This document shows positions 1-7,673 of a DNA stretch of 36,126 nucleotides, piece after piece. The position numbers were made by a program, and so were the translations under genes. The stretch lies in assembly GCA_022824105.1 (NCBI GenBank), contig JAJEAZ010000575.1, forward strand, positions 1-36,126. The letters run 5' to 3'. The stretch's first letter is position 1, and the number at the start of each line of letters is the position of its first letter. The notes under the pieces were generated by a model. That model was not told where the DNA came from. It searched no databases and worked only from the letters and a program-made list of their open reading frames with translations. This DNA comes from Alphaproteobacteria bacterium (GTDB lineage: Bacteria; Pseudomonadota; Alphaproteobacteria; Bin95).

Positions 1-40
1 AATTGAGAACTACCGTCTAATATTTTGGACACGTAATACG

Positions 41-997
41 ATGCAAATTGAGCTGAGAGACTTGAACTGCTTCGTGCAGGTTGTCCGGGCGGGCAGCATT
101 TCGGCGGCGGCCAAGAACAATCACCTCCCCAAGGCGACCGTAAGCCACCAGATCAGGCGTCTGGAGGATGCCTTGGGCACGGATCTATTCGTGAGGCTGC
201 CGCGGCGGCTGGAATTGACCGACGAGGGATCGCGGTACCTGTCTCATTGCCGAAACATTTTGGCCGCCATAGAGGATGCCACGGACGACATCAAGACAAC
301 CGAAGAAAAATTAAGTGGACGGTTGAGCGTCGGGGTAGCTTCCGAGTTCGGCACGTCTACCGTCGGCCCAATTCTTGAAGAGTTCGCACATGCGCATCCG
401 GACGTCCTTTTCGACGTTGAAATCCTCTCCGACTATCAGGCCTATTTCGACGATCCGGATATCGATTGCCTGATATATGTGGGAAACCCGCCCGATACCT
501 CGTTGATCGGCCGAAAAATCTGGGAATTCAAATTCGGTTTATATGCCGGCACGAAATATCTGGAGAATTATGGCGCGCCGCGTTCCGTTGAAGAACTCAA
601 TGAGCACCAGTGCATTCAGTATTTATATGATTTTCAGAGTCGGAGCGTGCAGCCCTGGGAACTGGAGAGAGGAAGAAAGAAAGCAACGCTGTCCCCCCAG
701 GGCAGATTCCGGTCGGCCAATTTTTGGATGGTCAAATATTTCACCGTGGCCAATCTGGGCATCGCCTACCTGCCTGATTTTTTTGTCGAAAGCGAACAGG
801 ATATCGGATTGGTAAAACCGGTCTTGCCGGAATGGCATTCGGAAAATGTTCCCGTCTTCACGCTTTATCCCAACTATCGGCATTCAAGCCGTAAGGTGGC
901 TGTCTTCATCGAACTCTGGCAGAAGAAAATCGGTGACCTCAAGAGCGTGTTCCCCTTTGCGCTCGGGGACCCGGGCGAGTTTGATCTGGAACCGTAG
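41..997 (+). CDS. LysR-family transcriptional regulator
   Basis: A 318-residue protein with the LysR layout. An N-terminal winged helix-turn-helix (about residues 5-65) contains SISAAAKNNHLPKATVSHQI and then RLEDALGTDLFVR, the usual recognition-helix and wing pattern. It is followed by a two-lobed effector-binding domain (about 90-300). The length is normal for the family. The gene is on the + strand; the next gene downstream is a tRNA on the other strand, so its target cannot be read from adjacency. The nearest metabolic genes are the thioesterase and molybdoenzyme genes 600 bases downstream, and its own upstream region is mostly outside the window. LysR proteins usually bind near their own promoter and a divergent gene, which would lie off the left edge. 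Its GC content is lower than that of the core genes to the right. Family is certain; effector and regulon are unknown. Confidence 0.93.
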   Translation: MQIELRDLNCFVQVVRAGSISAAAKNNHLPKATVSHQIRRLEDALGTDLFVRLPRRLELTDEGSRYLSHCRNILAAIEDATDDIKTTEEKLSGRLSVGVASEFGTSTVGPILEEFAHAHPDVLFDVEILSDYQAYFDDPDIDCLIYVGNPPDTSLIGRKIWEFKFGLYAGTKYLENYGAPRSVEELNEHQCIQYLYDFQSRSVQPWELERGRKKATLSPQGRFRSANFWMVKYFTVANLGIAYLPDFFVESEQDIGLVKPVLPEWHSENVPVFTLYPNYRHSSRKVAVFIELWQKKIGDLKSVFPFALGDPGEFDLEP

Positions 998-1068
998 ATC
1001 GCAGGCCGCCGGGAGAAGGATCGAAATTTTCAGGTGGAGCCAGGAAACCGAATGTGGGCGTGGGTGTG

Positions 1069-1159
1069 TGGCGGAGGGAGTGGGATTCGAACCCACGATA
1101 CGCTATTAACGTATACACGCTTTCCAAGCGTGCGCCTTCAGCCGCTCGGCCACCCCTCC
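1069..1159 (-). tRNA. tRNA-Ser (anticodon GGA)
   Basis: Read on the minus strand, the 5' acceptor strand GGAGGGG (1159-1153) pairs with TCCCTCC (1079-1073), with one G-T wobble. The anticodon stem CACGC/GCGTG encloses the loop TTGGAAA, giving anticodon GGA (bases 1125-1123) for UCC/UCU serine codons. There is a long variable arm, as in class II tRNAs, and a T arm GTGGG-TTCGAAT-CCCAC. The discriminator base is G and the 3' CCA is encoded (1071-1069). At 91 nt including CCA it matches tRNA-Ser size. The LysR gene lies on the 3' side of the tRNA, the side where islands often integrate, but no duplicated tRNA 3' end was seen in the 1.1 kb available. Confidence 0.97.
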
Positions 1160-1172
1160 GCCGGGGGCGCCA

Positions 1173-1201
1173 AACCTAGCGTCTGATCCCGCACCCCGCA
1201 A
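1173..1201 (-). promoter_or_regulatory. Probable promoter of tRNA-Ser
   Basis: On the minus strand there is TTGCGG (1201-1196), a 17-base spacer, then TAGGTT (1178-1173). This would start transcription about 7 bases before the mature tRNA 5' end. Both hexamers are partial matches to consensus, so the call depends on position and spacing. Confidence 0.45.
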
Positions 1202-1315
1202 CGGATTTCGCGGGATTCGCTCCGGCGGCCGGCCGCGCGCCGGGCGCGGGCCCTACCGTCGCCGCCAATTCGGACTATATGACTCCAAGGCCCCGCGTGG
1301 ACCGCGACGGCCCGA

Positions 1316-1336
1316 GCCATGCATTCCGTGCATGGC
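1316..1336. repeat. Perfect 8-bp inverted repeat with 5-base loop
   Basis: GCCATGCA (1316-1323), loop TTCCG, TGCATGGC (1329-1336). No run of T follows, so it is not a typical terminator. It could be an operator or a transcript hairpin, and it lies 25 bases from the 10-base periodic array. Confidence 0.6.
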
Positions 1337-1360
1337 TTCGGTGTTTTCGAAGGATGAAAA

Positions 1361-1400
1361 TGTCCATGAATGTCCATTTTTGTCCATAAATGTCCATTGC
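1361..1400. repeat. Four-unit 10-bp periodic TGTCCAT array
   Basis: TGTCCAT occurs at 1361, 1371, 1381 and 1391. The seven-base core is identical in all four units, with variable three-base spacers (GAA, TTT, AAA, TGC). The near-helical period places all copies on about the same face of the DNA, as expected for cooperative protein binding. Confidence 0.85.
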
Positions 1401-1602
1401 GCCGAAACAACGGGAGTTGGGAAATCGAATGCTTTCAATAGGTTGGCGATATGCGGATTCTGCAATGCTCCGGCGGCCGGCCGGGGCCCGGGACGCCATA
1501 CGGGAAGGCGCTTGGCATGGGGCGCTCCCCGGCTAAGATGTTCGGTACCCGATCATTGTATCGGGAGAGACACCCCCCGGCTCGACGGGGGCTGGAGGCG
1601 AC

Positions 1603-2013
1603 ATGATTGAAGACATCAAGGCCGGCATGAAGCACACGCGGCGGATCGATATCGATGAGAGCCGGATCATCTCTCACATGGACGCGGAGTTGGCGGTCTA
1701 TTCGACGCCCTCCATGGTCGAGGACATCGAGATGACCTGCCAGGAATTCATCCAGCGGCACCTGCCCGGCGAACAGAACACGGTCGGCACCCATGTCGCC
1801 GTCGATCACATGGCGCCGACCCCCGCCGGCGCCTGGGTCGAGGTCTCCGTCGAGGTTACCGGCGTCGACGGCCGGATGGTGACGATGGAAGCGGTGGTCA
1901 CCGACGCCATCGAACAGGTCGGGCGCGGCAAGCACAACCGGTTCGTCGTCGACAATGAAAAGACCAGGGACCGCCTGATCGCCAAACGGAAAAAAATCGA
2001 GGGAGCGGGCTGA
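1603..2013 (+). CDS. FlK-like hotdog-fold acyl-CoA thioesterase
   Basis: A 136-residue protein of the fluoroacetyl-CoA thioesterase-like hotdog family. The catalytic Thr-Glu-His set of FlK (T42, E50, H76) is matched with exact spacing by T35, E43 and H69. T35 lies in YSTPSMVEDIE and H69 in VGTHVAVDHMAPTPAG, which is typical of this family. The start is supported by GGAGG a few bases upstream of ATG 1603. It ends 14 bases before the molybdoenzyme gene, so the two are probably co-transcribed. Members of this family hydrolyse small or unusual acyl-CoA thioesters; the substrate here is unknown. Inference: it releases or detoxifies a CoA intermediate in the pathway served by its neighbours. Fluoroacetyl-CoA itself is not implied. 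Confidence 0.85.
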   Translation: MIEDIKAGMKHTRRIDIDESRIISHMDAELAVYSTPSMVEDIEMTCQEFIQRHLPGEQNTVGTHVAVDHMAPTPAGAWVEVSVEVTGVDGRMVTMEAVVTDAIEQVGRGKHNRFVVDNEKTRDRLIAKRKKIEGAG

Positions 2014-2027
2014 CCCGCCCGGGTTCC

Positions 2028-4790
2028 ATGAACGAAATCAAAACCAGGAAACAGGTCCCGATTTTCTGCTACCAGTGCGTCGCCGGGCCCGATCTGATGA
2101 AGGTCGAGGTCGAGGACGGCGTCGCGACCCGCATCGAATCCAACTACGACATCGAGGACGAGCATCCCGGCGGCGGCCGGGTGTGCGTCAAGGCCTACGG
2201 GCTGATCCAGAAAACCTACAACCCGCACCGCATCGCGCAACCGATGAAGCGGACCAACCCGCGCAAGGGCCGGGACGAGGATCCCGGCTTTGCGCCGATC
2301 TCCTGGGACGAGGCGTTCGACATCGTCGCCGACAGGCTCAACGCGATCCGCGCAAGGGGCCTGCGCGACGAGTCCGGCTATCCGCGCCTCGCCTTCACCC
2401 TCGGCGGCGACGACTCGCCGCCCAAATATATCGGCACGCTGCCCGCCTTCCTCGCCGCCTGGGGCCCGGTCGATATGGGCTACGGCGCGGGCTCCGGCGC
2501 CAAATGCTACCATTCGGAGCATTTCTACGGCGAACTGTGGCACCGGGCCTTCGTCTGCGCGCCCGACACGCCGCGCTGCGATTACATCGTCAACTGCGGC
2601 AAGAATATCGAGAATTCGTCGGGCGTCACCGGCGCCTGGCGCCAGGCCGACGCGCGCGCCGCCGGCCTCAAGCGCGTCCAGGTCGAGCCGCATCTGTCGG
2701 TCACCGCGGCCTGCTCGTCCGAATGGCTGCCGGTCAGACCGAAGACGGACGCGGCCTTCCTCTACGCCCTGATCCACCGCATCCTGCACGAGCGGGACTG
2801 GCGCGCGGTCTGCGACCTGCCGTTTCTCGGCCGGGACACCGCCGCGCCCTATCTGGTCGGGCCGAACGGCTACTATCTGCGCGATCCCGAAAGCGACAAG
2901 CCGCTGATCCGGGATCTGGCGGACGGCGCGGACAAGCCGTTCGATGCCGAAATCGGCGAACCGGCGCTGGCCGGCGGCTATCGCGCGGCGGGCGTCGAGC
3001 GCGGCGCGGACGGCGCACTCTGGCGGCACGAGGACGCCGAGGCGAAGCCCGCCTTCCAGCTTCTGCTCGACCATATGGCGTCCTATTCGCCGGACTGGGC
3101 GGAAGGCGAATGCGATATCCCGGCCGAACGCATCCGGCGCGTCGCCGACGAATTCCTCGCCCACGCCCGGGTCGGCGAGACGATTGAGATCGACGGCGAG
3201 ACGCTGCCGCTGCGGCCGGTCTCCATCCTGCTCGGCAAGAGCGTCAACAACGGCTGGGGCGGCTACCAGGCCTGCTGGGCGCGGGTCGTGCTGGCAACGC
3301 TGGTCGGCGCGCTGGAAGTGCCGGGCGGCACGGTCGGGCCGGCCGTGCTCAAGCTCAACGAGCCGCCGGACGACCGCTTCGCCAGCATCGCGCCGACCAA
3401 CGACGGCTTCATGGATTTTCCGTTCAACGACACGTCGCCCCAGGGCTGGCAGGCGCAGCCCAACATCCGCAATGCCTACAACACGCTGGTCCCGCTCGCC
3501 GGGGATTCGCCGCGCTCCCAGGCGCTCGGGCCGACCACGCTGCCGTGGATCTTCCACAATACGAAACCGAAAGGGATGCCGCGCCAGACCCTGCCGGACG
3601 TCTGGATCACCTTCCGCACCAACCCGGCGATCTCGATGTGGGACGGACCGCGCGTCGCCGACATGATCGCGGATTTCCCCTATCTCATCAGCTTCGCCTA
3701 CACGCTCGACGAAACCAACTGGATGGCCGACCTGCTGCTGCCCGAGGCGACCGACCTCGAAAGCCTGCAGCTCATCAAGATCGGCGGCAGCCAGTTCATG
3801 GAGCAGTTCTGGCACCATCGCGGCTGGGCGATCCGTCAGCCGGCGGTCGAACCCGCCGTCGACTGCCGCGACCTGACCGACATCGCCAGCGAACTGGCGC
3901 AGCGCACCGGAATCCTCGACGCCTATCACGGCGTCATCAACGGCGGCCGGCTCGGAGTGCCGCTGGCGTCGGAAGCCTACGATTACGGTCTCGCTCCCGA
4001 CCGGCGCCATACCGCCGACGAAATCTGGGACCGTGTGGCGCGCGCCGGCAGCCATGCGCTCACCGGAGGCGAGGAAGTGCGCGGCATCGACTGGTTCAGG
4101 GAGCACGGCTACCTGCTGCGCGAGGCGGCGGAGCGCGACTGGTATCTCTATCCTTTCTTCCAACGGCACGGCCTGCGCTTCGAGATGCCCTACCAGGAGC
4201 GGCTCAAGCGGCACGGCGAACAGCTCGCCAACCGGCTGCGCGAAGCCGGTATCGACTGGTGGGAGAAACAGCTCGAGGAATACGAGGCGCTGCCGTCCTA
4301 CCGCAGTTTCCCCGATTACTGGACCGACCATGTCCGCGAGGTCGGCGCCGATCCGGACGACTATCCGCTGTGGGCGCTGACCGCGCGCAGCATGCAATAT
4401 TCCTGGGGCGCCAACGTCACCATCCCGATGATCCGCGAGGTTGCGGACAACGTCGCCGGCCACCGCGGCGTGGTGATGAACCGGTCGGCGGCGCAGGCGC
4501 TCGGCATCGGGGACGGCGATCCCGTACGGATCGAATCGGCGACCGGCGCCACCCGCGGAGTTGCCGAACTGCGCGAGGGCATCCGGCCCGATACGATCCT
4601 GATGGTCGGCCAGTTCGACCACTGGGTCACGCCCTATGCCAAGGACATGAACCTGCCCAGCCTCAACGCGGTGTCGGCGATGTCGGTCTCGCTGACCGAC
4701 AATACCGGCAGCGGCGCGGACCTGGTGCGCGTCCGGATCGTACCCGAGCGGCGGGCGGCGAACGGAGCCGGGGACGGAGCGAACCGCTAA
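2028..4790 (+). CDS. Molybdopterin (bis-PGD) oxidoreductase, DMSO-reductase superfamily
   Basis: A 920-residue catalytic subunit of the molybdenum/tungsten bis-pyranopterin family. The N-terminus carries CYQC (C14, C17) and a later Cys in GGGRVCVKAYG (C53). The canonical third cysteine of CxxCxxxC would fall at position 21, which is Pro, so the iron-sulfur site has three of the four usual ligands. C160 in GAKCYHSEH is a plausible metal ligand. A conserved middle region (about 55-700) is followed by a C-terminal cofactor-binding domain (about 785-910) containing YSWGANVTIPM and GHRGVVMNRSAAQALGIGDG. There is no Tat signal, so it is probably cytoplasmic. No electron-transfer partner subunit adjoins it. 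Relatives include reductases, dehydrogenases, hydroxylases and the non-redox acetylene hydratase, so the reaction cannot be assigned. Its TAA stop overlaps the TAG stop of the convergent Rieske small-subunit gene. Confidence 0.88.
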   Translation: MNEIKTRKQVPIFCYQCVAGPDLMKVEVEDGVATRIESNYDIEDEHPGGGRVCVKAYGLIQKTYNPHRIAQPMKRTNPRKGRDEDPGFAPISWDEAFDIVADRLNAIRARGLRDESGYPRLAFTLGGDDSPPKYIGTLPAFLAAWGPVDMGYGAGSGAKCYHSEHFYGELWHRAFVCAPDTPRCDYIVNCGKNIENSSGVTGAWRQADARAAGLKRVQVEPHLSVTAACSSEWLPVRPKTDAAFLYALIHRILHERDWRAVCDLPFLGRDTAAPYLVGPNGYYLRDPESDKPLIRDLADGADKPFDAEIGEPALAGGYRAAGVERGADGALWRHEDAEAKPAFQLLLDHMASYSPDWAEGECDIPAERIRRVADEFLAHARVGETIEIDGETLPLRPVSILLGKSVNNGWGGYQACWARVVLATLVGALEVPGGTVGPAVLKLNEPPDDRFASIAPTNDGFMDFPFNDTSPQGWQAQPNIRNAYNTLVPLAGDSPRSQALGPTTLPWIFHNTKPKGMPRQTLPDVWITFRTNPAISMWDGPRVADMIADFPYLISFAYTLDETNWMADLLLPEATDLESLQLIKIGGSQFMEQFWHHRGWAIRQPAVEPAVDCRDLTDIASELAQRTGILDAYHGVINGGRLGVPLASEAYDYGLAPDRRHTADEIWDRVARAGSHALTGGEEVRGIDWFREHGYLLREAAERDWYLYPFFQRHGLRFEMPYQERLKRHGEQLANRLREAGIDWWEKQLEEYEALPSYRSFPDYWTDHVREVGADPDDYPLWALTARSMQYSWGANVTIPMIREVADNVAGHRGVVMNRSAAQALGIGDGDPVRIESATGATRGVAELREGIRPDTILMVGQFDHWVTPYAKDMNLPSLNAVSAMSVSLTDNTGSGADLVRVRIVPERRAANGAGDGANR

Positions 4791-5272
4791 AGGGGAACGG
4801 CGAGGGGGCGCTCGATGTTGAAGGTGTCCGGCACGACGATCTTCTCGCGGAATTTCGCTCCGCCGCCGTTCAGCACTACCTTGTCGCGATATTCGCCGGC
4901 GCTGAACACCTCGCTTCGGCCCTCGACGTCGGTCTGGATGACACAATAGCTGGTCCGCACGTCGTAAACGCCGTCCTCGACGCCGACGACCTGGCTGCCG
5001 CCGACGATGTGCCGGTCGTAGTGGATGTTGTAGATGTTCGCCTTGCGCAGCGCCAGAATCCGGTCGCGCATCATCGGCTTGTTCCTGCAATACATCCAAT
5101 AGCCTTCCAGGCCGGCATCGGCGTTCTCGCGCGGGTGGATCAGGTAACGCGCCTCCTCGCCGTCGAAGAAATCGACCCAGCTTTCCAGCCGGTCCTCGTC
5201 GATGCAGCGGGCATAGTCCAGGTTCAACCGCGAAATCCGCAGTTCCGCCTCCAAAGTCGCCATGTCCGTCAT
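4787..5272 (-). CDS. Aromatic-ring-hydroxylating dioxygenase, small (beta) subunit
   Basis: A 161-residue protein of the SnoaL/NTF2-like fold used by beta subunits of Rieske non-heme iron oxygenases. Typical features are ISRLNLDYARCIDEDRLESW at the N-terminus, FFDGEEARYLIHPRENADAG, the IHYDRHIVG segment, and a C-terminal EYRDKVV...FREKIVVPDTFNIERPL pattern. Beta subunits are structural and have no cofactor. The start at 5272 (MTDMATL) lies two bases after the alpha-subunit stop, so translation is probably coupled; an alternative ATG is three codons on. The length matches benzoate/anthranilate-type beta subunits (about 160). The gene converges on the molybdoenzyme gene with a 4-base overlap of stop codons. 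Identity is good; substrate is unknown. Confidence 0.9.
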   Translation of the reverse strand: MTDMATLEAELRISRLNLDYARCIDEDRLESWVDFFDGEEARYLIHPRENADAGLEGYWMYCRNKPMMRDRILALRKANIYNIHYDRHIVGGSQVVGVEDGVYDVRTSYCVIQTDVEGRSEVFSAGEYRDKVVLNGGGAKFREKIVVPDTFNIERPLAVPL

Positions 5273-5274
5273 CG

Positions 5275-6546
5275 TCAGGCCGCTCCGGCCGGGCCGGGCT
5301 CGATCCCCATGATGTCGCAATAGCCCTTCCAGAATGCCCGGAGGGCGCCCTCGCTCAGCATGTGGTCGATCCGGTCCTCCGTCCCGCGCCCGCCGAATTC
5401 GAGCAGCGACCGGCCCTCCAGGGCGGCGTCGGAAATGCGCTGCTGGATCAGCTCCATCGCCTCGGCATCCTCCATCGCGACATAGCCGGCCGGGCCGAAC
5501 ATGTTGCTCTGCATGCGCCGCCGCTCGGCCATCTCGTCGTCGTCGTCCTCGAAGGCGTACCAGGTGTACAGGGTCTCGACCTCGTCCACGCCCTTGGGCC
5601 GGATCTGCCGCACGCTGAAGGTGTTGCCCGGCAGGGTGAACAGGCACGACGGGAAGATCGAGATAATCGAGATGGCCAGCCCGTCCGGAAATTCCGGCAC
5701 GCCGATCGCGACATCCGGTTCCTCGAGCGGAATGCGCTTGCCCTGGCGCGGCGGCGGCCGCCCGCCGTCGGCATCCGTCGGCTTGTAGCCGGAGAGAATC
5801 GAATTCAGGCCGCCCCGGTGGCTCATCTCCATGGTGGCCTGCATCGCCGCGTCGGCGATCTCGAACACCGAGACGAAGGGATGCAGCATCGGCGCGTGAT
5901 ACATGTCGCGGGTGTTCTCGACGAACAGCTTCCAGTTCGCGCGCATCGTGTGGCGGTGATAGCCGGTAACCTTGATCGGCCGGCCGCACACCGTCTTGAG
6001 CCGGGCGCAGATCGCGGGACCGAGATAGTCCTCCAGCGGCGGCGTCTCGTCGCTGAAGGTGCCGAACACGATGCCCGAGAACGTCGCCAGGCGCAGCCGG
6101 GTCAGCCCGTGATCGGCAATCTGGAAATCCTCCGGGTAGCCGCCGACGCCGCGCATGCCCTTCATCATCGGCACGCCGATCAGGTCGCCGTTCAGCGCAT
6201 AGCACCACTGGTGGTAGATGCAGGTGAAGTTGCGGGCGTTGCCGCGCAGGTTCCGGACCACGGCGACACCGCGATGGGCGCAGCGGTTGACGAAGGCGTG
6301 GAGGGCGCCGTCCTTGTCCCGCGTCAGGACATAGGGCGTCGTCCCGACATAGCCGGTGATGTAGTCGCCCGGCTCCCTGACTTCGGCTTCGAAGCCGAGA
6401 TAGTTCCAGGTCGGTCCCCGGAAAATCCGCTCCTGCTCGAGGTCGAACACCGACTGGTCGGTGTACAGATGATAGGGAATTCGCGAAAAATCGCCGCTCG
6501 GTCCGGCAATCCGCGCCGCCGCGTTCGCACTCTCCAGCCCGTCCAT
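5275..6546 (-). CDS. Aromatic-ring-hydroxylating dioxygenase, large (alpha) subunit
   Basis: A 423-residue Rieske oxygenase alpha subunit. The [2Fe-2S] ligands are C89 and H91 (NRCAHRG) and C109 and H112 (CIYHQW). The mononuclear iron site is seen in FVENTRDMYHAPMLHP, with D214 as the bridging residue, H217 and H222 as ligands and D360 as the probable third ligand. The chosen start (MDGLES) has a strong ribosome site GGGAGGACGGGCG directly upstream; a longer frame reaching 6642 is less likely. It forms an operon with the beta subunit. No ferredoxin or reductase gene is nearby, so electrons must come from proteins encoded elsewhere. The overall pattern resembles benzoate, anthranilate or salicylate oxygenases, but the substrate cannot be named. 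The permease gene at 6737 is divergent, leaving a 190-base shared promoter region. Confidence 0.95.
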   Translation of the reverse strand: MDGLESANAAARIAGPSGDFSRIPYHLYTDQSVFDLEQERIFRGPTWNYLGFEAEVREPGDYITGYVGTTPYVLTRDKDGALHAFVNRCAHRGVAVVRNLRGNARNFTCIYHQWCYALNGDLIGVPMMKGMRGVGGYPEDFQIADHGLTRLRLATFSGIVFGTFSDETPPLEDYLGPAICARLKTVCGRPIKVTGYHRHTMRANWKLFVENTRDMYHAPMLHPFVSVFEIADAAMQATMEMSHRGGLNSILSGYKPTDADGGRPPPRQGKRIPLEEPDVAIGVPEFPDGLAISIISIFPSCLFTLPGNTFSVRQIRPKGVDEVETLYTWYAFEDDDDEMAERRRMQSNMFGPAGYVAMEDAEAMELIQQRISDAALEGRSLLEFGGRGTEDRIDHMLSEGALRAFWKGYCDIMGIEPGPAGAA

Positions 6547-6736
6547 CGCCCGTCCTCCCGGAATTGAGCGCCGAATTGTCTGCATGTGCAGGTATATCCC
6601 GAGGCGCCGGGAGCGCAAAGAAATTTCGGGCGGCGGGCGCATGGCGCCGGCGCGCAGGCGGCATGGCCGGCGGGTTGCCCGCCGCTCCCGGCTCTGTCAA
6701 AAAACGCCGCCTGCGGGTTTGCCGGCAACTCCGCCG

Positions 6737-7657
6737 ATGGCCCGCTCCGATCGATCTCGCCCGACCTGCGCCTTGAACTCTCCCACCCGCTCCAGCCGGC
6801 CCCGGCTCGGCATCCTGCTGATGATCGGCGCCATATTCTGCCTGAGCGTGATGGAGGCCGCGGCGAAATACCTGACGGCGACGCAGCCCTACGAAACGGT
6901 CGTCTGGGGCCGCTACCTTTTCCATTTCCTGCTCACGGTGCCGATCTTCCTGGCCCCGACGACGATCCGGCTGGTCAGGACCGGGCGCCCGGCGATGCAC
7001 ATCCTGCGCTCCCTGTTCCTTGGCGGCGGCACCCTGGCGGGTATCGGGGCGATCAGCCTGATGCCGCTTGCCGAAGCGACGGCGCTGGTCTTTTCGGCGC
7101 CCCTGCTTGTGACCCTGATGTCGCCCTGGGCGCTCGGCGAGCCGGTCGGCTGGAGGCGGCGCTCGGCGATCGCGGTCGGCTTCCTCGGCGTGCTGATCAT
7201 TCTGCGGCCGGGCACGGATTTCCTGCAATGGGCGGCGCTGCTGCCCCTGCTCGCCAGCCTGTGCTACGCCTGCTACCAGGTCTCGACCCGCCTGCTCAGC
7301 TTCTCCGAGCACCCGCTGACCCTGTTCTTCTACACCAGCCTCGTCGGACTGGCGGTCACGACCCCGATGGCGTTCGCCGTGTGGAGCCCGCCGACCGCCG
7401 GCGAATGGCTGCTCCTGCTGTTCACGGGATTTTTCGGCTTTGCCGGCCAGTTCCTGCTGATCAAGGCGTTCCAGTTTGCCGAAGCCTCGACCGTGGCGCC
7501 CTTCATCTACGTCCAGCTCCCGTTCGCCGGCGCCTTCGGCTGGTGGCTTTTCGGCGATCTGCCCGATCTGTGGGTGCTGCTCGGTGCGGCGGTGATTATC
7601 GGCAGCGGCCTCTATATCTGGCGGCGCGAAACCCGCCGCGCCGCCGCTCCGGACTGA
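6737..7657 (+). CDS. DMT/EamA-family permease (first of tandem pair)
   Basis: A 306-residue inner-membrane protein with about ten hydrophobic helices arranged as two EamA repeats (roughly residues 20-150 and 165-295). Typical marks are GILLMIGAIFCLSVMEAAAK at the first helix, the E-A-T-A-L-V-F motif near helix 4, and the repeat-end pattern GFLGVLIILRPG. The start ATG 6737 gives the family's usual length; the frame stays open to 6584, but that extension is Arg-rich and unlike the family. No strong ribosome site is seen. It lies divergent from the Rieske genes and 16 bases before a paralogue in the same orientation. Members export or import amino acids, amines or other small metabolites; the substrate is unknown. 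Confidence 0.88.
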   Translation: MARSDRSRPTCALNSPTRSSRPRLGILLMIGAIFCLSVMEAAAKYLTATQPYETVVWGRYLFHFLLTVPIFLAPTTIRLVRTGRPAMHILRSLFLGGGTLAGIGAISLMPLAEATALVFSAPLLVTLMSPWALGEPVGWRRRSAIAVGFLGVLIILRPGTDFLQWAALLPLLASLCYACYQVSTRLLSFSEHPLTLFFYTSLVGLAVTTPMAFAVWSPPTAGEWLLLLFTGFFGFAGQFLLIKAFQFAEASTVAPFIYVQLPFAGAFGWWLFGDLPDLWVLLGAAVIIGSGLYIWRRETRRAAAPD

Positions 7658-7673
7658 ACGGCCGGCCGCGACC

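Larger units (their letters stand above)
1160..1602. other. Gene-free stretch between tRNA-Ser and the thioesterase gene
   Basis: This 443-base interval has no convincing coding sequence; the open frames crossing it have skewed composition and no ribosome site. It contains the likely tRNA promoter, a perfect 8-base inverted repeat (1316-1336), and a four-unit 10-base periodic array (1361-1400). Around the array it is more AT-rich than the flanking DNA. A GGAGG just before 1603 is the ribosome-binding site of the next gene. Regulatory signals for the thioesterase/molybdoenzyme pair are the most likely content. Confidence 0.6.

Noticed and set aside
1-1160. tRNA-Ser as the attachment site of an integrated element
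   Set aside because: No repeated 3' tRNA fragment and no integrase in the window; the left side is cut at base 1, so it cannot be tested.
1361-1400. Plasmid-type replication iterons
   Set aside because: Units are only 7 bases with a 10-base period and there is no rep gene nearby; an operator array is more likely.
1806-5099. A 1097-codon open frame on the minus strand across the molybdoenzyme gene
   Set aside because: Antisense to a gene with clear motifs; composition is that of a high-GC shadow frame and it has no recognisable domain.
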